Below are positions 1 to 5,623 of a DNA stretch of 13,858 bases, piece by piece (position 1 is the stretch's first letter; each line of letters starts with the position of its first letter). The notes under the pieces are model-generated. The model ran no database searches, had not been told where the DNA came from, and worked only from the letters and a program-made list of their open reading frames with translations. Made by a program: the position numbers and the translations under genes. This DNA is from Bryobacterales bacterium (GTDB lineage: Bacteria; Cyanobacteriota; Vampirovibrionia; Obscuribacterales; Obscuribacteraceae), in the NCBI GenBank assembly GCA_903970295.1, contig CAJCHQ010001055.1:1-13858 (forward strand). The letters run 5' to 3'.

Positions 1-17
1 AAGAAGAAACCCAAATT

Positions 18-138
18 ATTATGTAAATCTCGGATCAGCCCGAACCGCTACGCCAAGCTGATTTTGTTAAACGCCAATTGTTCGAATTTACATAATACGC
101 AAATCAACATAATTCGATTTATGTAAAAGTTGACATAA
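18..138. repeat. Repeated ttatgt/acataa motifs at the IS21 end
   Basis: A 10-base sequence attatgtaaa at 18-27 is repeated as its exact reverse complement tttacataat at 87-96. A near copy tttatgtaaa sits at 118-127, and the core acataa recurs at 108-113 and 132-137. Multiple short repeats near each end are typical of IS21-family elements, where they bind the transposase. Here they also form the last 16 codons of the truncated istB frame. No outer boundary or target duplication was found. Confidence 0.55.
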
Positions 139-756
139 GTCTCCAAATTCGAGGTTCGTGGTGATGATAGTCGAATTTTTTTCGTATCTGGCACCAAGAA
201 CCTGGAACAGCAGATTTGCCCCGTCCGCGGTGCCCTCGATCCGTCCGAGTTCGTCGAGGATCAAAAGATCGCATCGAGCTAACTGTTGTTGATATTTTAG
301 GAGTTGTTTTTCGTCCCTCGCTTCGATGAGCTGGTGGGTAAGATCGGCAACAGTGAAAAATCTCACGCGTTTCCCGTCGGTGCAAGCCTGTATGCCCAGC
401 GCGATGGATAGATGGGTTTTGCCGGTACCTTGACCGCCAATGAATACAATGTTTTCGCCTTGGTTTAGATACTGACCAGCAAACAACTTGAGCACCAGTT
501 TTTTGTTTAGAGCGGGTATCTCGTCGAAATTGAATGTATCCAAGGTTTTCAGCGCAGGAAATTTTGCCTGTGCAATCCTTTCTTTCTTGCCTTTTTGGTC
601 TCGCTGCTGAACTTCCTGCTCGAGCAAGCAACACAAAAATTCCTCATAGCTTGCCTTTCTTGCCAAAGCCTCTTCGGTCAGGCGCTCATATGATTTTGCG
701 ATAGTCGGCAAGCGAAGTTGCTTCAAATAATTTGTGATCAGTCCGCTGGTTGTCAT
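88..756 (-). pseudogene. istB: IstB-type ATPase of an IS21 element, C-terminus lost
   Basis: IstB is the AAA+ helper ATPase that works with the IstA transposase in choosing and remodelling the target. The N-terminal helical domain (residues 1-70) starts with the usual short-helix pattern of IstB (YLKQLRLPTIAKSYE). Walker A is GGQGTGKT at 107-114, Walker B is LLILDELG at 164-171, and the sensor-like IITTN is at 197-201. The family runs to about 245-260 residues. Here IstB-like sequence stops after EFGD (about residue 206), and the last 16 residues are read from the repeat-rich IS end, so the arginine-finger region is missing. Start: ATG at 754-756 with GGAGG about 9 nt upstream, 2 bp after the istA stop. 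The frame is otherwise undamaged, so a truncated protein could be made, but function is unlikely. Confidence 0.85.
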
Positions 757-758
757 CC

Positions 759-1013
759 CTAAATTCCTCCGTCCGCTGACACAAGGGTGTGATAAACTTC
801 CGGCGCCGGTGATATCGTCACTTTAAATTCAGCGAGGAGTGGGTAGGCGGCGATATCTGTGGCATCTGGCGCAACCGAGATCGACCTTTCGCGATCGATA
901 GTTGCGATGACAAAGTCCGCGCTCGCCGAGCCGAACTGCAGAGCCTTCTTGATTGCATCTTCGACTAGCCCAGCTCCATACTTGACGTGACTTCTCAGCA
1001 CGCGTACGAAGTC
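759..1013 (-). pseudogene. istA: IstA transposase C-terminal remnant (IS21 family)
   Basis: This frame lies directly upstream of istB, with stop TAG at 759-761. It reads HDFVRVLRSHVKYGAGLVEDAIKKAL and onward, which resembles the tail of IstA after the DDE catalytic core, where the arginine/helix-rich segment precedes the istB gene. About 85 codons remain out of about 400-500. There is no catalytic residue and no helix-turn-helix. The frame hits a stop (1,020-1,022) just beyond the point where IstA-like sequence ends. On the other strand, a fragment of a different gene begins at about 1,015. The GTG at 999-1001 is not a real start. The family call rests on position next to istB and on the tail pattern, so it is good but not absolute. 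Confidence 0.75.
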
Positions 1014-1014
1014 G

Positions 1015-1098
1015 TGGATTTACTCCATAGCCGCAAACGAAAAAAACCAAACTGGGGAGCAGGACCAATATGAACTATGCATCCGTTTTAAGGCAGAT
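1015..1098 (+). repeat. Direct repeat copy A (84 bp)
   Basis: Pairs with 3,306-3,389 in the same orientation, 2,291 bp apart. The two align without gaps at 76 of 84 positions. The left limit coincides with the IS21 junction. The right limit is inside an open frame, where the two copies diverge abruptly after a shared GAT. Confidence 0.85.
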
Positions 1099-1272
1099 CC
1101 GTCCGCACTTAAAGCACCCGGGGCAAATAATCCTGTACCTTTGGCAAATTATGGACACAGCGATCAAACTCATAAGAACCATGGAGTGCTAGGCGGAAGA
1201 CCTACGATCGCATACTTTGGAGAGGATACGCAATTTTTCTCGATACCTGAGGCCAGACCACTGGGTGGTTAG
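1015..1272 (+). pseudogene. 5'-truncated paralog of the small exported protein at 3,060-3,452
   Basis: Read from 1,015 (TGG) this frame is open for 85 codons to TAG at 1,270-1,272. The first 28 codons (WIYSIAANEKNQTGEQDQYE and onward to CIRFKAD) match residues 83-110 of the 3,060-3,452 protein with three amino-acid differences. Five of the eight base changes are silent, so both copies were probably once under coding selection. The remaining 57 residues (PSALKAPGANN to SIPEARPLGG) have no counterpart in the other copy, which ends in a different 20-residue tail. The 5' part, with the signal peptide and first 82 residues, was replaced by the IS21 remnant, so there is no start codon. The stop lies 26 bp before the next gene, which suggests the two were once in one operon. 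The function of the C-terminal extension is unknown. Confidence 0.6.
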
Positions 1273-1298
1273 CTTGTCCGGAGAATAACCCGCATGGC

Positions 1299-2429
1299 AT
1301 GGAGACTGCTAAAAATATGCAACTAATGAAATTGAGTCTAATCTTCGCACTTGTGACATGTTTAAGCACTTTGGCTCAACCGTCGGTTGCGGAGAATATT
1401 GGCTTAGCTAAAGAGCCTGTCAATTGGTTTCCTGAAAAAACATCCATGGTCTTGAGCTACTCAACTTCGCCGAAAGGTGAACGCACTGACTCAAGTGATT
1501 TACAGCAGGAGGTCCTGGATCTCATCCTTTTGCCTATAGCTTCAGGTGTGGACGATTTCTCTTCTTGGCATTGCTACATACAAAAATGCACCGCGGGATG
1601 TTGGGACCGAACCAGATTCGCCGCTCTCGCAATGACAGCAGTAGCAAAAACATGGCCACATTCATACTTTTTGGTACTAGAGCTTGATACGCACGAGCCT
1701 GCTAAGTGGGATCATGTTGTACAGTCTATTAAAAGCAGCTCGGTCCATCACATAAGGTTTGAAGGAAATATCATTTTGAAACTGAGAGGAAAGCATCGAG
1801 ATAGCTCATCCGAGATCGACTTGAGTGGGACTAAAAGCTACTTCTGCATCGCCGATGTCGGCTTGCTGTTGTGCGCTACGGACCTGAAGACTTTGAAGAC
1901 GCTGGTTCATAGGCGTAACATGCATCCGCAAACGCGGCTTTGCTTGAGAGAAGATCTTCGAGAGTGGAACTTTGTAAATCACACTGCGAACGTGTGGGCG
2001 CTTCGCCATTTTGAGCAGTCGAAAGTTGGTGATTTGCGACTCAATCCACGGTTTGAGTTAAAAGACAGCCTCATGCCGCACGACCCAGCAGCTATCGGCG
2101 TAGTCCTAGATATTGAATCATCAGCAGTGCGCCTTTTTTATGAGTCAGAAACTGAGGGCAGTAAGCGCTTGCTTAGTCGGTGGTTGATAAATGATTTCAA
2201 AATTAACCAAGAACAGTTTACTGTCGAAACTATCGATTCGAAAACCACTCTCGTCACGTTTAACATGTCATCGTATAAGGACAACTACGGCACACTTCCC
2301 TTTGCCATCTCATCGGATGTTTACTTGATCAGGTTTTCACGACCTTATAGGGGTTTATGCAGTCGGCAATCAATCCAGCGAAAGGCCGGTATGACTTGGC
2401 ACATTGTTTGGCATGGTTTGGCGAATTAA
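1299..2429 (+). CDS. Exported protein of unknown function, possibly DUF3352-like
   Basis: This is a 376-residue frame with an N-terminal signal peptide: basic K11, hydrophobic 12-26, likely cleavage after PSVA at about residue 31. Residue 7 (ATG at 1,317) is a plausible true start, because GGAG at 1,301-1,304 lies 12 nt upstream, while the 1,299 ATG has a ribosome site only at poor spacing. The mature protein begins with a WFPEKTSMVLSYST stretch, then segments of the type FLVLELDTHEPAKWDHVVQ and CIADVGLLLCATDLKTLKTL. That order of short beta/alpha blocks resembles DUF3352, a family of exported proteins of unknown role found in cyanobacteria and relatives. I recognise it by pattern only. The last 38 residues or so look unlike the rest, and an IS66 end lies 40 bp past the stop, so the C-terminus may be altered by a frameshift or by the insertion. 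It follows the truncated paralog at 1,015-1,272 by 26 bp. Confidence 0.6.
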   Translation: METAKNMQLMKLSLIFALVTCLSTLAQPSVAENIGLAKEPVNWFPEKTSMVLSYSTSPKGERTDSSDLQQEVLDLILLPIASGVDDFSSWHCYIQKCTAGCWDRTRFAALAMTAVAKTWPHSYFLVLELDTHEPAKWDHVVQSIKSSSVHHIRFEGNIILKLRGKHRDSSSEIDLSGTKSYFCIADVGLLLCATDLKTLKTLVHRRNMHPQTRLCLREDLREWNFVNHTANVWALRHFEQSKVGDLRLNPRFELKDSLMPHDPAAIGVVLDIESSAVRLFYESETEGSKRLLSRWLINDFKINQEQFTVETIDSKTTLVTFNMSSYKDNYGTLPFAISSDVYLIRFSRPYRGLCSRQSIQRKAGMTWHIVWHGLAN

Positions 2430-2468
2430 ATGGCAAATTGCGTGGCTGCAAAACCGCACAGCTTAAAT

Positions 2469-2488
2469 GTAAGCGTTGCAGCATCGGC
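2469..2488 (-). repeat. IS66 terminal inverted repeat (single end)
   Basis: The sequence starting gtaagcgttgcagcatcgg carries the conserved GTAAGCG tip of IS66-family ends and lies downstream of the tnpC remnant, where the right end should be. No partner copy is present on the other side near 2,909. The inner limit of the repeat is a guess. Confidence 0.6.
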
Positions 2489-2701
2489 GGCTTGTAGCAG
2501 CGCCGAATCGGCACTATATTCAGTGGCGTAGTGTTGGGCTGCGATGGCGGCCTGGTTTCGCGCGGCCAGCTCAGAGTTCTGTCGGGTTGGAAGAAGCTAT
2601 GAAGCTATTGCGATTTAGCTTAGGATTTATGTCAGGATGTCAGGGCCATTGGTGCTTTTATCCGTTGAAATGTTGAAATCGTCGCTGACTGAATTGGAGG
2701 A

Positions 2702-2908
2702 TCAGGCAGCAACCTGCAGTTGGTCGGCTTCTCGTGCTGCTTTCCAGCGGTCAGGAAGGAACTGATCGATCTGAGAGATTGGTGTTGCCGGCAAGCGAGT
2801 GAGAACATCTTGAAGATATTCGAAACAGTCTATGTTCAATCTAGGGCAGGTTTGTATGAAACTCATGAGAATGGCAGCGGTTTGTCCGCCATCGGAAGCG
2901 CCCGCCGG
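2702..2908 (-). pseudogene. tnpC: IS66 transposase (TnpC) C-terminal remnant
   Basis: The minus-strand frame reads GGQTAAILMSFIQTC, then FEYLQDVLTRLPATPISQID and FLPDRWKAAREA before TGA at 2,702-2,704. This is the characteristic tail of IS66 transposases (GGERAA...LIxTCKLNGxDPxxYLxDVLTRL...LLP..W). About 68 codons remain of about 500, all downstream of the DDE catalytic core. An in-frame TAG at 2,909-2,911 marks the loss of the upstream part. No start codon belongs to it. The product, if any, cannot catalyse transposition. Confidence 0.85.
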
Positions 2909-2909
2909 C

Positions 2910-3053
2910 TACGGTTTTGCCACCTGGGAGCTATACGCCCACTCCCGGGCCCTTACCGGATCGACCAATTGCTCCACCCTTTGCAATACATACCTGGGCT
3001 TAGCTAGCAGTGTGATGCAATATCCGAGTCTGCGAATTGCAATGAGGGAGTGA
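2910..3053 (+). pseudogene. Possible 3' fragment of an unknown gene cut by the IS66 element
   Basis: Immediately past the IS66 remnant the plus strand is open for 47 codons (YGFATWELYAHSRAL to SLRIAMRE), ending with TGA at 3,051-3,053, only 6 bp before the ATG of the next gene. The amino-acid mix is protein-like, and the tight spacing suggests translational coupling with that gene. The 5' part is missing: the upstream extension of the frame (from 2,832) is just the antisense of the IS66 transposase. I recognise no family. A chance open frame of this length is possible. Confidence 0.35.
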
Positions 3054-3059
3054 AAATAA

Positions 3060-3452
3060 ATGAAAAAAATATATATTTATATGGTCAAAGTTTCAATCTG
3101 TATGGCCGCCATTTGTCAAATATGTCCTGTTCGGTCGGCAGACATTTTGAGATTATTCGTCCCTGGCGACTCAGATGTGCAAAGGTGGCAGTGGGCGCAA
3201 AGTCGAGTTCACGTACTCTGCGATGCTACCAAAGGTGAAATTCTGAGCTTACTCGGTCGTGGAAGAGTCGCGAAATCGAAAGTGGATGGAGATGAAGATG
3301 AAGTCTGGATTTATTCCATAGCAGCTAACGAAAACAACCAAAATGGGGAGCAGGACCAATATGAACTCTGCATCCGTTTTAACGCGGATAAGGTTTCTTC
3401 AATAGAATTTCGAAAGCAGTCAATTTTACTCTTACCGCCGCTCGCTCGGTAA
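3060..3452 (+). CDS. Small exported protein with SmpA/BamE-like pattern
   Basis: This 130-residue protein has an N-terminal signal peptide (MKKIYIY..., hydrophobic to about residue 22, likely cleavage after VRSA at 27), so it should act outside the cytoplasm. There is no lipobox at the cleavage site. Residues 55-118 have the layout of the SmpA/OmlA (BamE) fold: DATKGEILSLLGRG (helix with LLG turn), an acidic loop, VWIYS strand, ELCIRF strand, then KVSSIEFRK strand. Similar small domains occur in many exported proteins of unknown role, so a part in outer-membrane assembly should not be assumed. GAGGGA about 9 nt upstream supports the ATG. Residues 83-110 are duplicated at 1,015-1,098. Confidence 0.6.
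   Translation: MKKIYIYMVKVSICMAAICQICPVRSADILRLFVPGDSDVQRWQWAQSRVHVLCDATKGEILSLLGRGRVAKSKVDGDEDEVWIYSIAANENNQNGEQDQYELCIRFNADKVSSIEFRKQSILLLPPLAR
3306..3389 (+). repeat. Direct repeat copy B (84 bp), inside the small exported-protein gene
   Basis: This is the intact-gene copy of the repeat seen at 1,015-1,098, encoding residues 83-110. The eight differing positions are mostly third-codon positions. The changes that alter the protein are Asn/Lys, Asn/Thr and Asn/Lys. Confidence 0.85.
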
Positions 3453-3552
3453 TATTCGCCTGCTACTTAGGTGAAGCACAAAAATGCCCAGGGTTTTTGC
3501 CTAGCCCATTGGCGCGTGTAATGGAAAAAATGGAAGTTTTCGACGTAAATAC

Positions 3553-3753
3553 TTATTGGAGAATGTCCTCAAAACCTTTGAAAGCGTTCGGATCGAGGGA
3601 GGTGTATCTGCGGGTGTGCTGAATATTTTTGTGGCCAAGGAATTGCTGAATCTGCCGGGTGGTCACAACCTCATTTAATGATTTCCAAACATCGAGTCTG
3701 ATGCCGTCTACAGAGTACGGTTGTAACTGATGGCTCGTTGTTAAATGGGGCGG
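3553..3753 (-). pseudogene. Tyrosine recombinase/integrase C-terminal remnant
   Basis: The minus-strand frame ending TAA at 3,553-3,555 contains IQQFLGHKNIQHTRRYTSL. This is the hallmark last motif of XerC/D-type and phage-type tyrosine recombinases: LGHxxxxxTxxYT, with the catalytic His (LGH) and the nucleophilic Tyr (RRYT). The upstream 35 codons are open but only vaguely resemble the LRH(S/T)FAT region: the second catalytic Arg-X-X-His box is not recognisable. A stop at 3,754-3,756 ends the frame. There is no start and no N-terminal DNA-binding domain, so it is a dead relic of an integrative element, integron-like cassette system or phage. It lies 100 bp past the small exported-protein gene and tail-on to it. 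The rest of the 345 bp between 3,453 and 3,797 shows nothing else I can support. Confidence 0.7.
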
Positions 3754-3797
3754 TTATTTGAAAGAGATAAGCGATCTTCGACACACACCATTTTGGA

Positions 3798-4943
3798 TTA
3801 CTGCAGGTCTAGATTTATTTTCCGCGGCAAGGTCGGATCAACCGAGTGAGCGTTCTTCACGTCAGCCTCTGCCATGATCGGCTTACCCATCAACATGTAT
3901 ACAGAGGCACGCGCAATATAAAATTGTGAATTCTGCGGGGATAGTCGAATCGCATCCGAAAAATCAGCAATGGCCTGGTCGAAATTTTTCAAAACCTGAT
4001 GGGCTTTGCCGCGGTGATAATAATTGGCAGCGTTTGACGGCTCCTGGCGAATTGCTTCCGAATATTCCTCGATATGATGTTTGGCTCGCTCATGCCTGAT
4101 TTCATCTTGCTTGAGTTCGCGCTCTTCTCGATTTTTGTCGATCCGCTTCTGAGTCTTTTTTGTCCCCCGATCGGAATTGCCATCGTTGGCAGAAGTATTG
4201 GCGGGACCAGGCGCTGACGCGGTCACTTCTGCCAGAGTCGTCGGCGAAGTGGTGCTCGTCGTTGTCGAGGTTGTAGTAGTCGTGGTGCCGGCACCGTCAG
4301 TGGTGGTAGTGACTTCGCCAGTGCCTGCATAACCATTAGGATACACACGCTTGATCGCTTCTTTGTACAGTGCGATTGAATGCTCGTCTTTACCCTGCTG
4401 CGTGAAACGGGATACTGGTCTGCCCACTAATTCTCCACGTCCGGAAAATTCGCGGCGCACGATTGTGCCGGACTCCGGTTGCAAACCGCCGCTTCGGTTT
4501 TCTCCATCAAAGTAGTTTTTGCCTAGCTTCGGATTCAGCCTGATCGCTTGCTCGTAGTCTTTGATCGCCCCTTCGTCCTGATTCAGCTTGGCGAAAGCCG
4601 CACCACGCCACAGATAGATATCCGACCGGCTCGGTGCGATTTGCAAGGCATGACCGAAGTCAGTGACTGCCAGGTCGTAATTCTTCATATGCAAAAAGCA
4701 TTGCCCTCTAAGAAAATACGGCTCTGGACTCTCGCTCGAAAAGCCGATCGATTCGCCAAAGGACTCGACCGCTCCGTCCCAGTCGCCGTGACTCATGCGA
4801 GCCTTGCCTCGATCGAAGGCGGGATTCTCGTATTCAGCCTGCGCAGCGGGGAGAAGCAGCAGGCAATAGCATCCGATCCAGGCGCTGATCGCAGAGCGAA
4901 GTCTGAATCTGCGCCAGAACAAAGCACCGCCCTTGAAAAACAT
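3798..4943 (-). CDS. Exported TPR-repeat protein with Thr-rich linker
   Basis: From ATG at 4,941-4,943 the protein is 381 residues. GAGGT lies 4 nt upstream, and the result is a signal peptide (MFFKGGALFWRRFRLRSA..., hydrophobic core WIGCYCLLLLPAAQA, cleavage before EYENP). A longer start at 4,994 adds 17 residues but lacks a ribosome site. In the numbering from 4,943, three TPRs occupy about 37-140, with the usual G/A/Y/A and P positions (YFLRGQCFLHMKNYDLAVTD; YLWRGAAFAKLNQDEGAIKD). There follows a degenerate stretch, a Thr-rich low-complexity linker (about 212-236, bases 4,236-4,310), a charged KR/E helix (about 260-295) and two or three further TPRs (about 290-375). TPR proteins serve as protein-binding scaffolds, and no partner is shown here. 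It is divergent from the gene at 5,268, with about 270 bp between. Confidence 0.8.
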   Translation of the reverse strand: MFFKGGALFWRRFRLRSAISAWIGCYCLLLLPAAQAEYENPAFDRGKARMSHGDWDGAVESFGESIGFSSESPEPYFLRGQCFLHMKNYDLAVTDFGHALQIAPSRSDIYLWRGAAFAKLNQDEGAIKDYEQAIRLNPKLGKNYFDGENRSGGLQPESGTIVRREFSGRGELVGRPVSRFTQQGKDEHSIALYKEAIKRVYPNGYAGTGEVTTTTDGAGTTTTTTSTTTSTTSPTTLAEVTASAPGPANTSANDGNSDRGTKKTQKRIDKNREERELKQDEIRHERAKHHIEEYSEAIRQEPSNAANYYHRGKAHQVLKNFDQAIADFSDAIRLSPQNSQFYIARASVYMLMGKPIMAEADVKNAHSVDPTLPRKINLDLQ

Positions 4944-4947
4944 TCGT

Positions 4948-4952
4948 ACCTC
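4948..4952 (-). promoter_or_regulatory. Ribosome binding site deciding the TPR gene start
   Basis: GAGGT in the minus-strand context GGCGAGGTACGA-ATG lies 4 nt before the ATG at 4,941-4,943. The upstream ATG at 4,992-4,994 has no such sequence. Starting here also places the basic and hydrophobic parts of the signal peptide at the very N-terminus. Confidence 0.5.
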
Positions 4953-4997
4953 GCCTTCCCGATTAAAACTATCCAGAGCCGCGCTAAAGGGCATGAA

Positions 4998-5189
4998 CTA
5001 ATCATAGCCGGTCCACTGAAATTGCAGAGCTGGCCGCGAGCCGTCAGCCCGCAAAAGTTGGTTAATAGCACATGCCATCCGTTTCTGATTTTGTGAGCAA
5101 GCTTTAAGCAGATTTGTCACGAGTTTAACAATACTTTTCAAATCGTTTCGCATATACTTCAGCAACTGAGGGGTTAATCTTTCCTTCAA
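4998..5189 (-). CDS. Possible small ORF upstream of the TPR gene (unknown)
   Basis: A 63-residue minus-strand frame with an amphipathic, basic helical look (LTPQLLKYMRNDLKSIVKLV..., then RMACAINQLL) ends with TAG 3 bp before the longer start option of the TPR gene. The only in-frame start at this end is TTG, with no clear ribosome site. No family is recognised. It could be a leader peptide or a chance frame in the 270-bp divergent spacer. The remainder of the spacer (5,190-5,267) holds nothing I can name beyond the ribosome site of the next gene. Confidence 0.2.
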   Translation of the reverse strand: MKERLTPQLLKYMRNDLKSIVKLVTNLLKACSQNQKRMACAINQLLRADGSRPALQFQWTGYD

Positions 5190-5250
5190 ATTTCACAAAG
5201 CACAGCGCCGTGCAGCGTAGGCATCCTGTCACACTTGTATTCCATCTGGA

Positions 5251-5258
5251 GAGGAGGG
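5251..5258 (+). promoter_or_regulatory. Strong ribosome binding site for the 5,268 gene
   Basis: GAGGAGGG lies 9 nt before ATG at 5,268-5,270. This favours that start over the in-frame ATG at 5,235, which would put the site inside the coding region and add an 11-residue leader unlike the fold. Confidence 0.7.
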
Positions 5259-5267
5259 CCGCATCAT

Positions 5268-5519
5268 ATGCGAGTTGAACTCGTTTACGCTCCCGGTTGC
5301 ACTTTATCTGGTCTCGCGCGAAAGAATTTAGAGATGGTCATCGCCGAAGAACGCTGGCCGATTCCAGTCGAACTCGTCGAAGATCATACTCACGGAATAT
5401 CACCGCCCTCTGTGCGCATCGACGGCATCTGCCACGTCGGTCACCACTTCGACCATCTCCGCGACCTTTTGTCGGGCAGATGGAAAGAATTAAATGAACA
5501 ACCGCTTTTAGGAGTTTAG
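5268..5519 (+). CDS. Small thioredoxin-fold-like protein with C-x-x-S
   Basis: The 83-residue protein starts MRVELVYAPGCTLSGLARKN. A beta strand (VELVYAPGC) followed by a Cys at a helix start and then Ser three residues later is the pattern of small thioredoxin/glutaredoxin-like proteins, including the glutaredoxin-like thiol proteins annotated beside mercury and arsenic genes. After it come a central strand (IPVELVED) and a PPSVRIDGICHVG segment. The latter is comparable to the cis-Pro/beta-hairpin part of the fold, with PSVRIDG in the place of the usual P-x-V-x-I-D/N-G. Having a single active-site Cys (C-T-L-S), it would act as a monothiol redox or binding protein rather than a dithiol oxidoreductase. 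Cytoplasmic: no signal peptide. No partner is evident. A terminator-like hairpin follows, so it is probably monocistronic. Confidence 0.6.
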   Translation: MRVELVYAPGCTLSGLARKNLEMVIAEERWPIPVELVEDHTHGISPPSVRIDGICHVGHHFDHLRDLLSGRWKELNEQPLLGV

Positions 5520-5543
5520 TTCGCTGTCCTCTAATCAATCCCG

Positions 5544-5576
5544 GTAAATGCCCAGCTCACAAGGCTGGGTATTTAC
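5544..5576 (+). terminator. Hairpin terminator after the thioredoxin-like gene
   Basis: A 13-bp stem (gtaaatgcccagc paired with gctgggtatttac, one G-U wobble) with a 7-base loop (tcacaag) begins 25 bp after the stop. The uridine run after it is weak (ttactttg), so termination may be partial. The symmetric, AT-flanked stem could also act on the other strand. Confidence 0.6.
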
Positions 5577-5623
5577 TTTGCAGGGGCAAAATCGGGGCAA
5601 GGTAAGGTATCGTATTTGGTGAA

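Larger units (their letters stand above)
1..1013 (-). mobile_element. Decayed IS21-family element (istA 3' part, istB 5' part, one repeat-rich end)
   Basis: The gene order istA then istB on the minus strand, 2 bp apart, is the standard IS21 layout. Only about the last 85 residues of IstA and the first 206 or so residues of IstB remain. After that, the DNA from about 141 down to 1 is AT-rich with repeated ttatgt/acataa motifs in both orientations, as expected of the transposase-binding end of an IS21-type element. The element has therefore lost most of istA with its left end, and the istB 3' part by an internal deletion. It cannot move by itself. The right-hand breakpoint near 1,014 joins directly to a fragment of an unrelated small gene. 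The outer end of the element on the left is not defined: I could not see a target duplication. Confidence 0.8.
2469..2908 (-). mobile_element. IS66-family element, 3' end fragment
   Basis: The fragment runs from the C-terminal codons of an IS66 TnpC transposase (about 2,908 down to 2,702) through 233 bp of trailing DNA to a terminal sequence beginning GTAAGCG at 2,469, the typical outer tip of IS66-family inverted repeats. The opposite end, tnpA, tnpB and most of tnpC are missing. If 2,469 is the true tip, the 8 bases 2,461-2,468 (gcttaaat) would be one half of the 8-bp target duplication this family makes. The other half is not visible because that end is deleted. Confidence 0.75.

Noticed and set aside
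2476..2676. 66-codon plus-strand frame
   Set aside because: Lies inside the trailing DNA of the IS66 remnant, is rich in Arg/Trp/Cys and has no ribosome site.
3470..3520. Possible hairpin around aaaaatgcccagggttttt
   Set aside because: The only stem is a short A/T pairing with a poor loop, so not enough for a terminator call.
4548..5096. Long plus-strand frame of 182 codons opposite the TPR gene
   Set aside because: It is the antisense of the TPR coding region, with no family pattern, and the TPR repeats and signal peptide on the other strand are clear.
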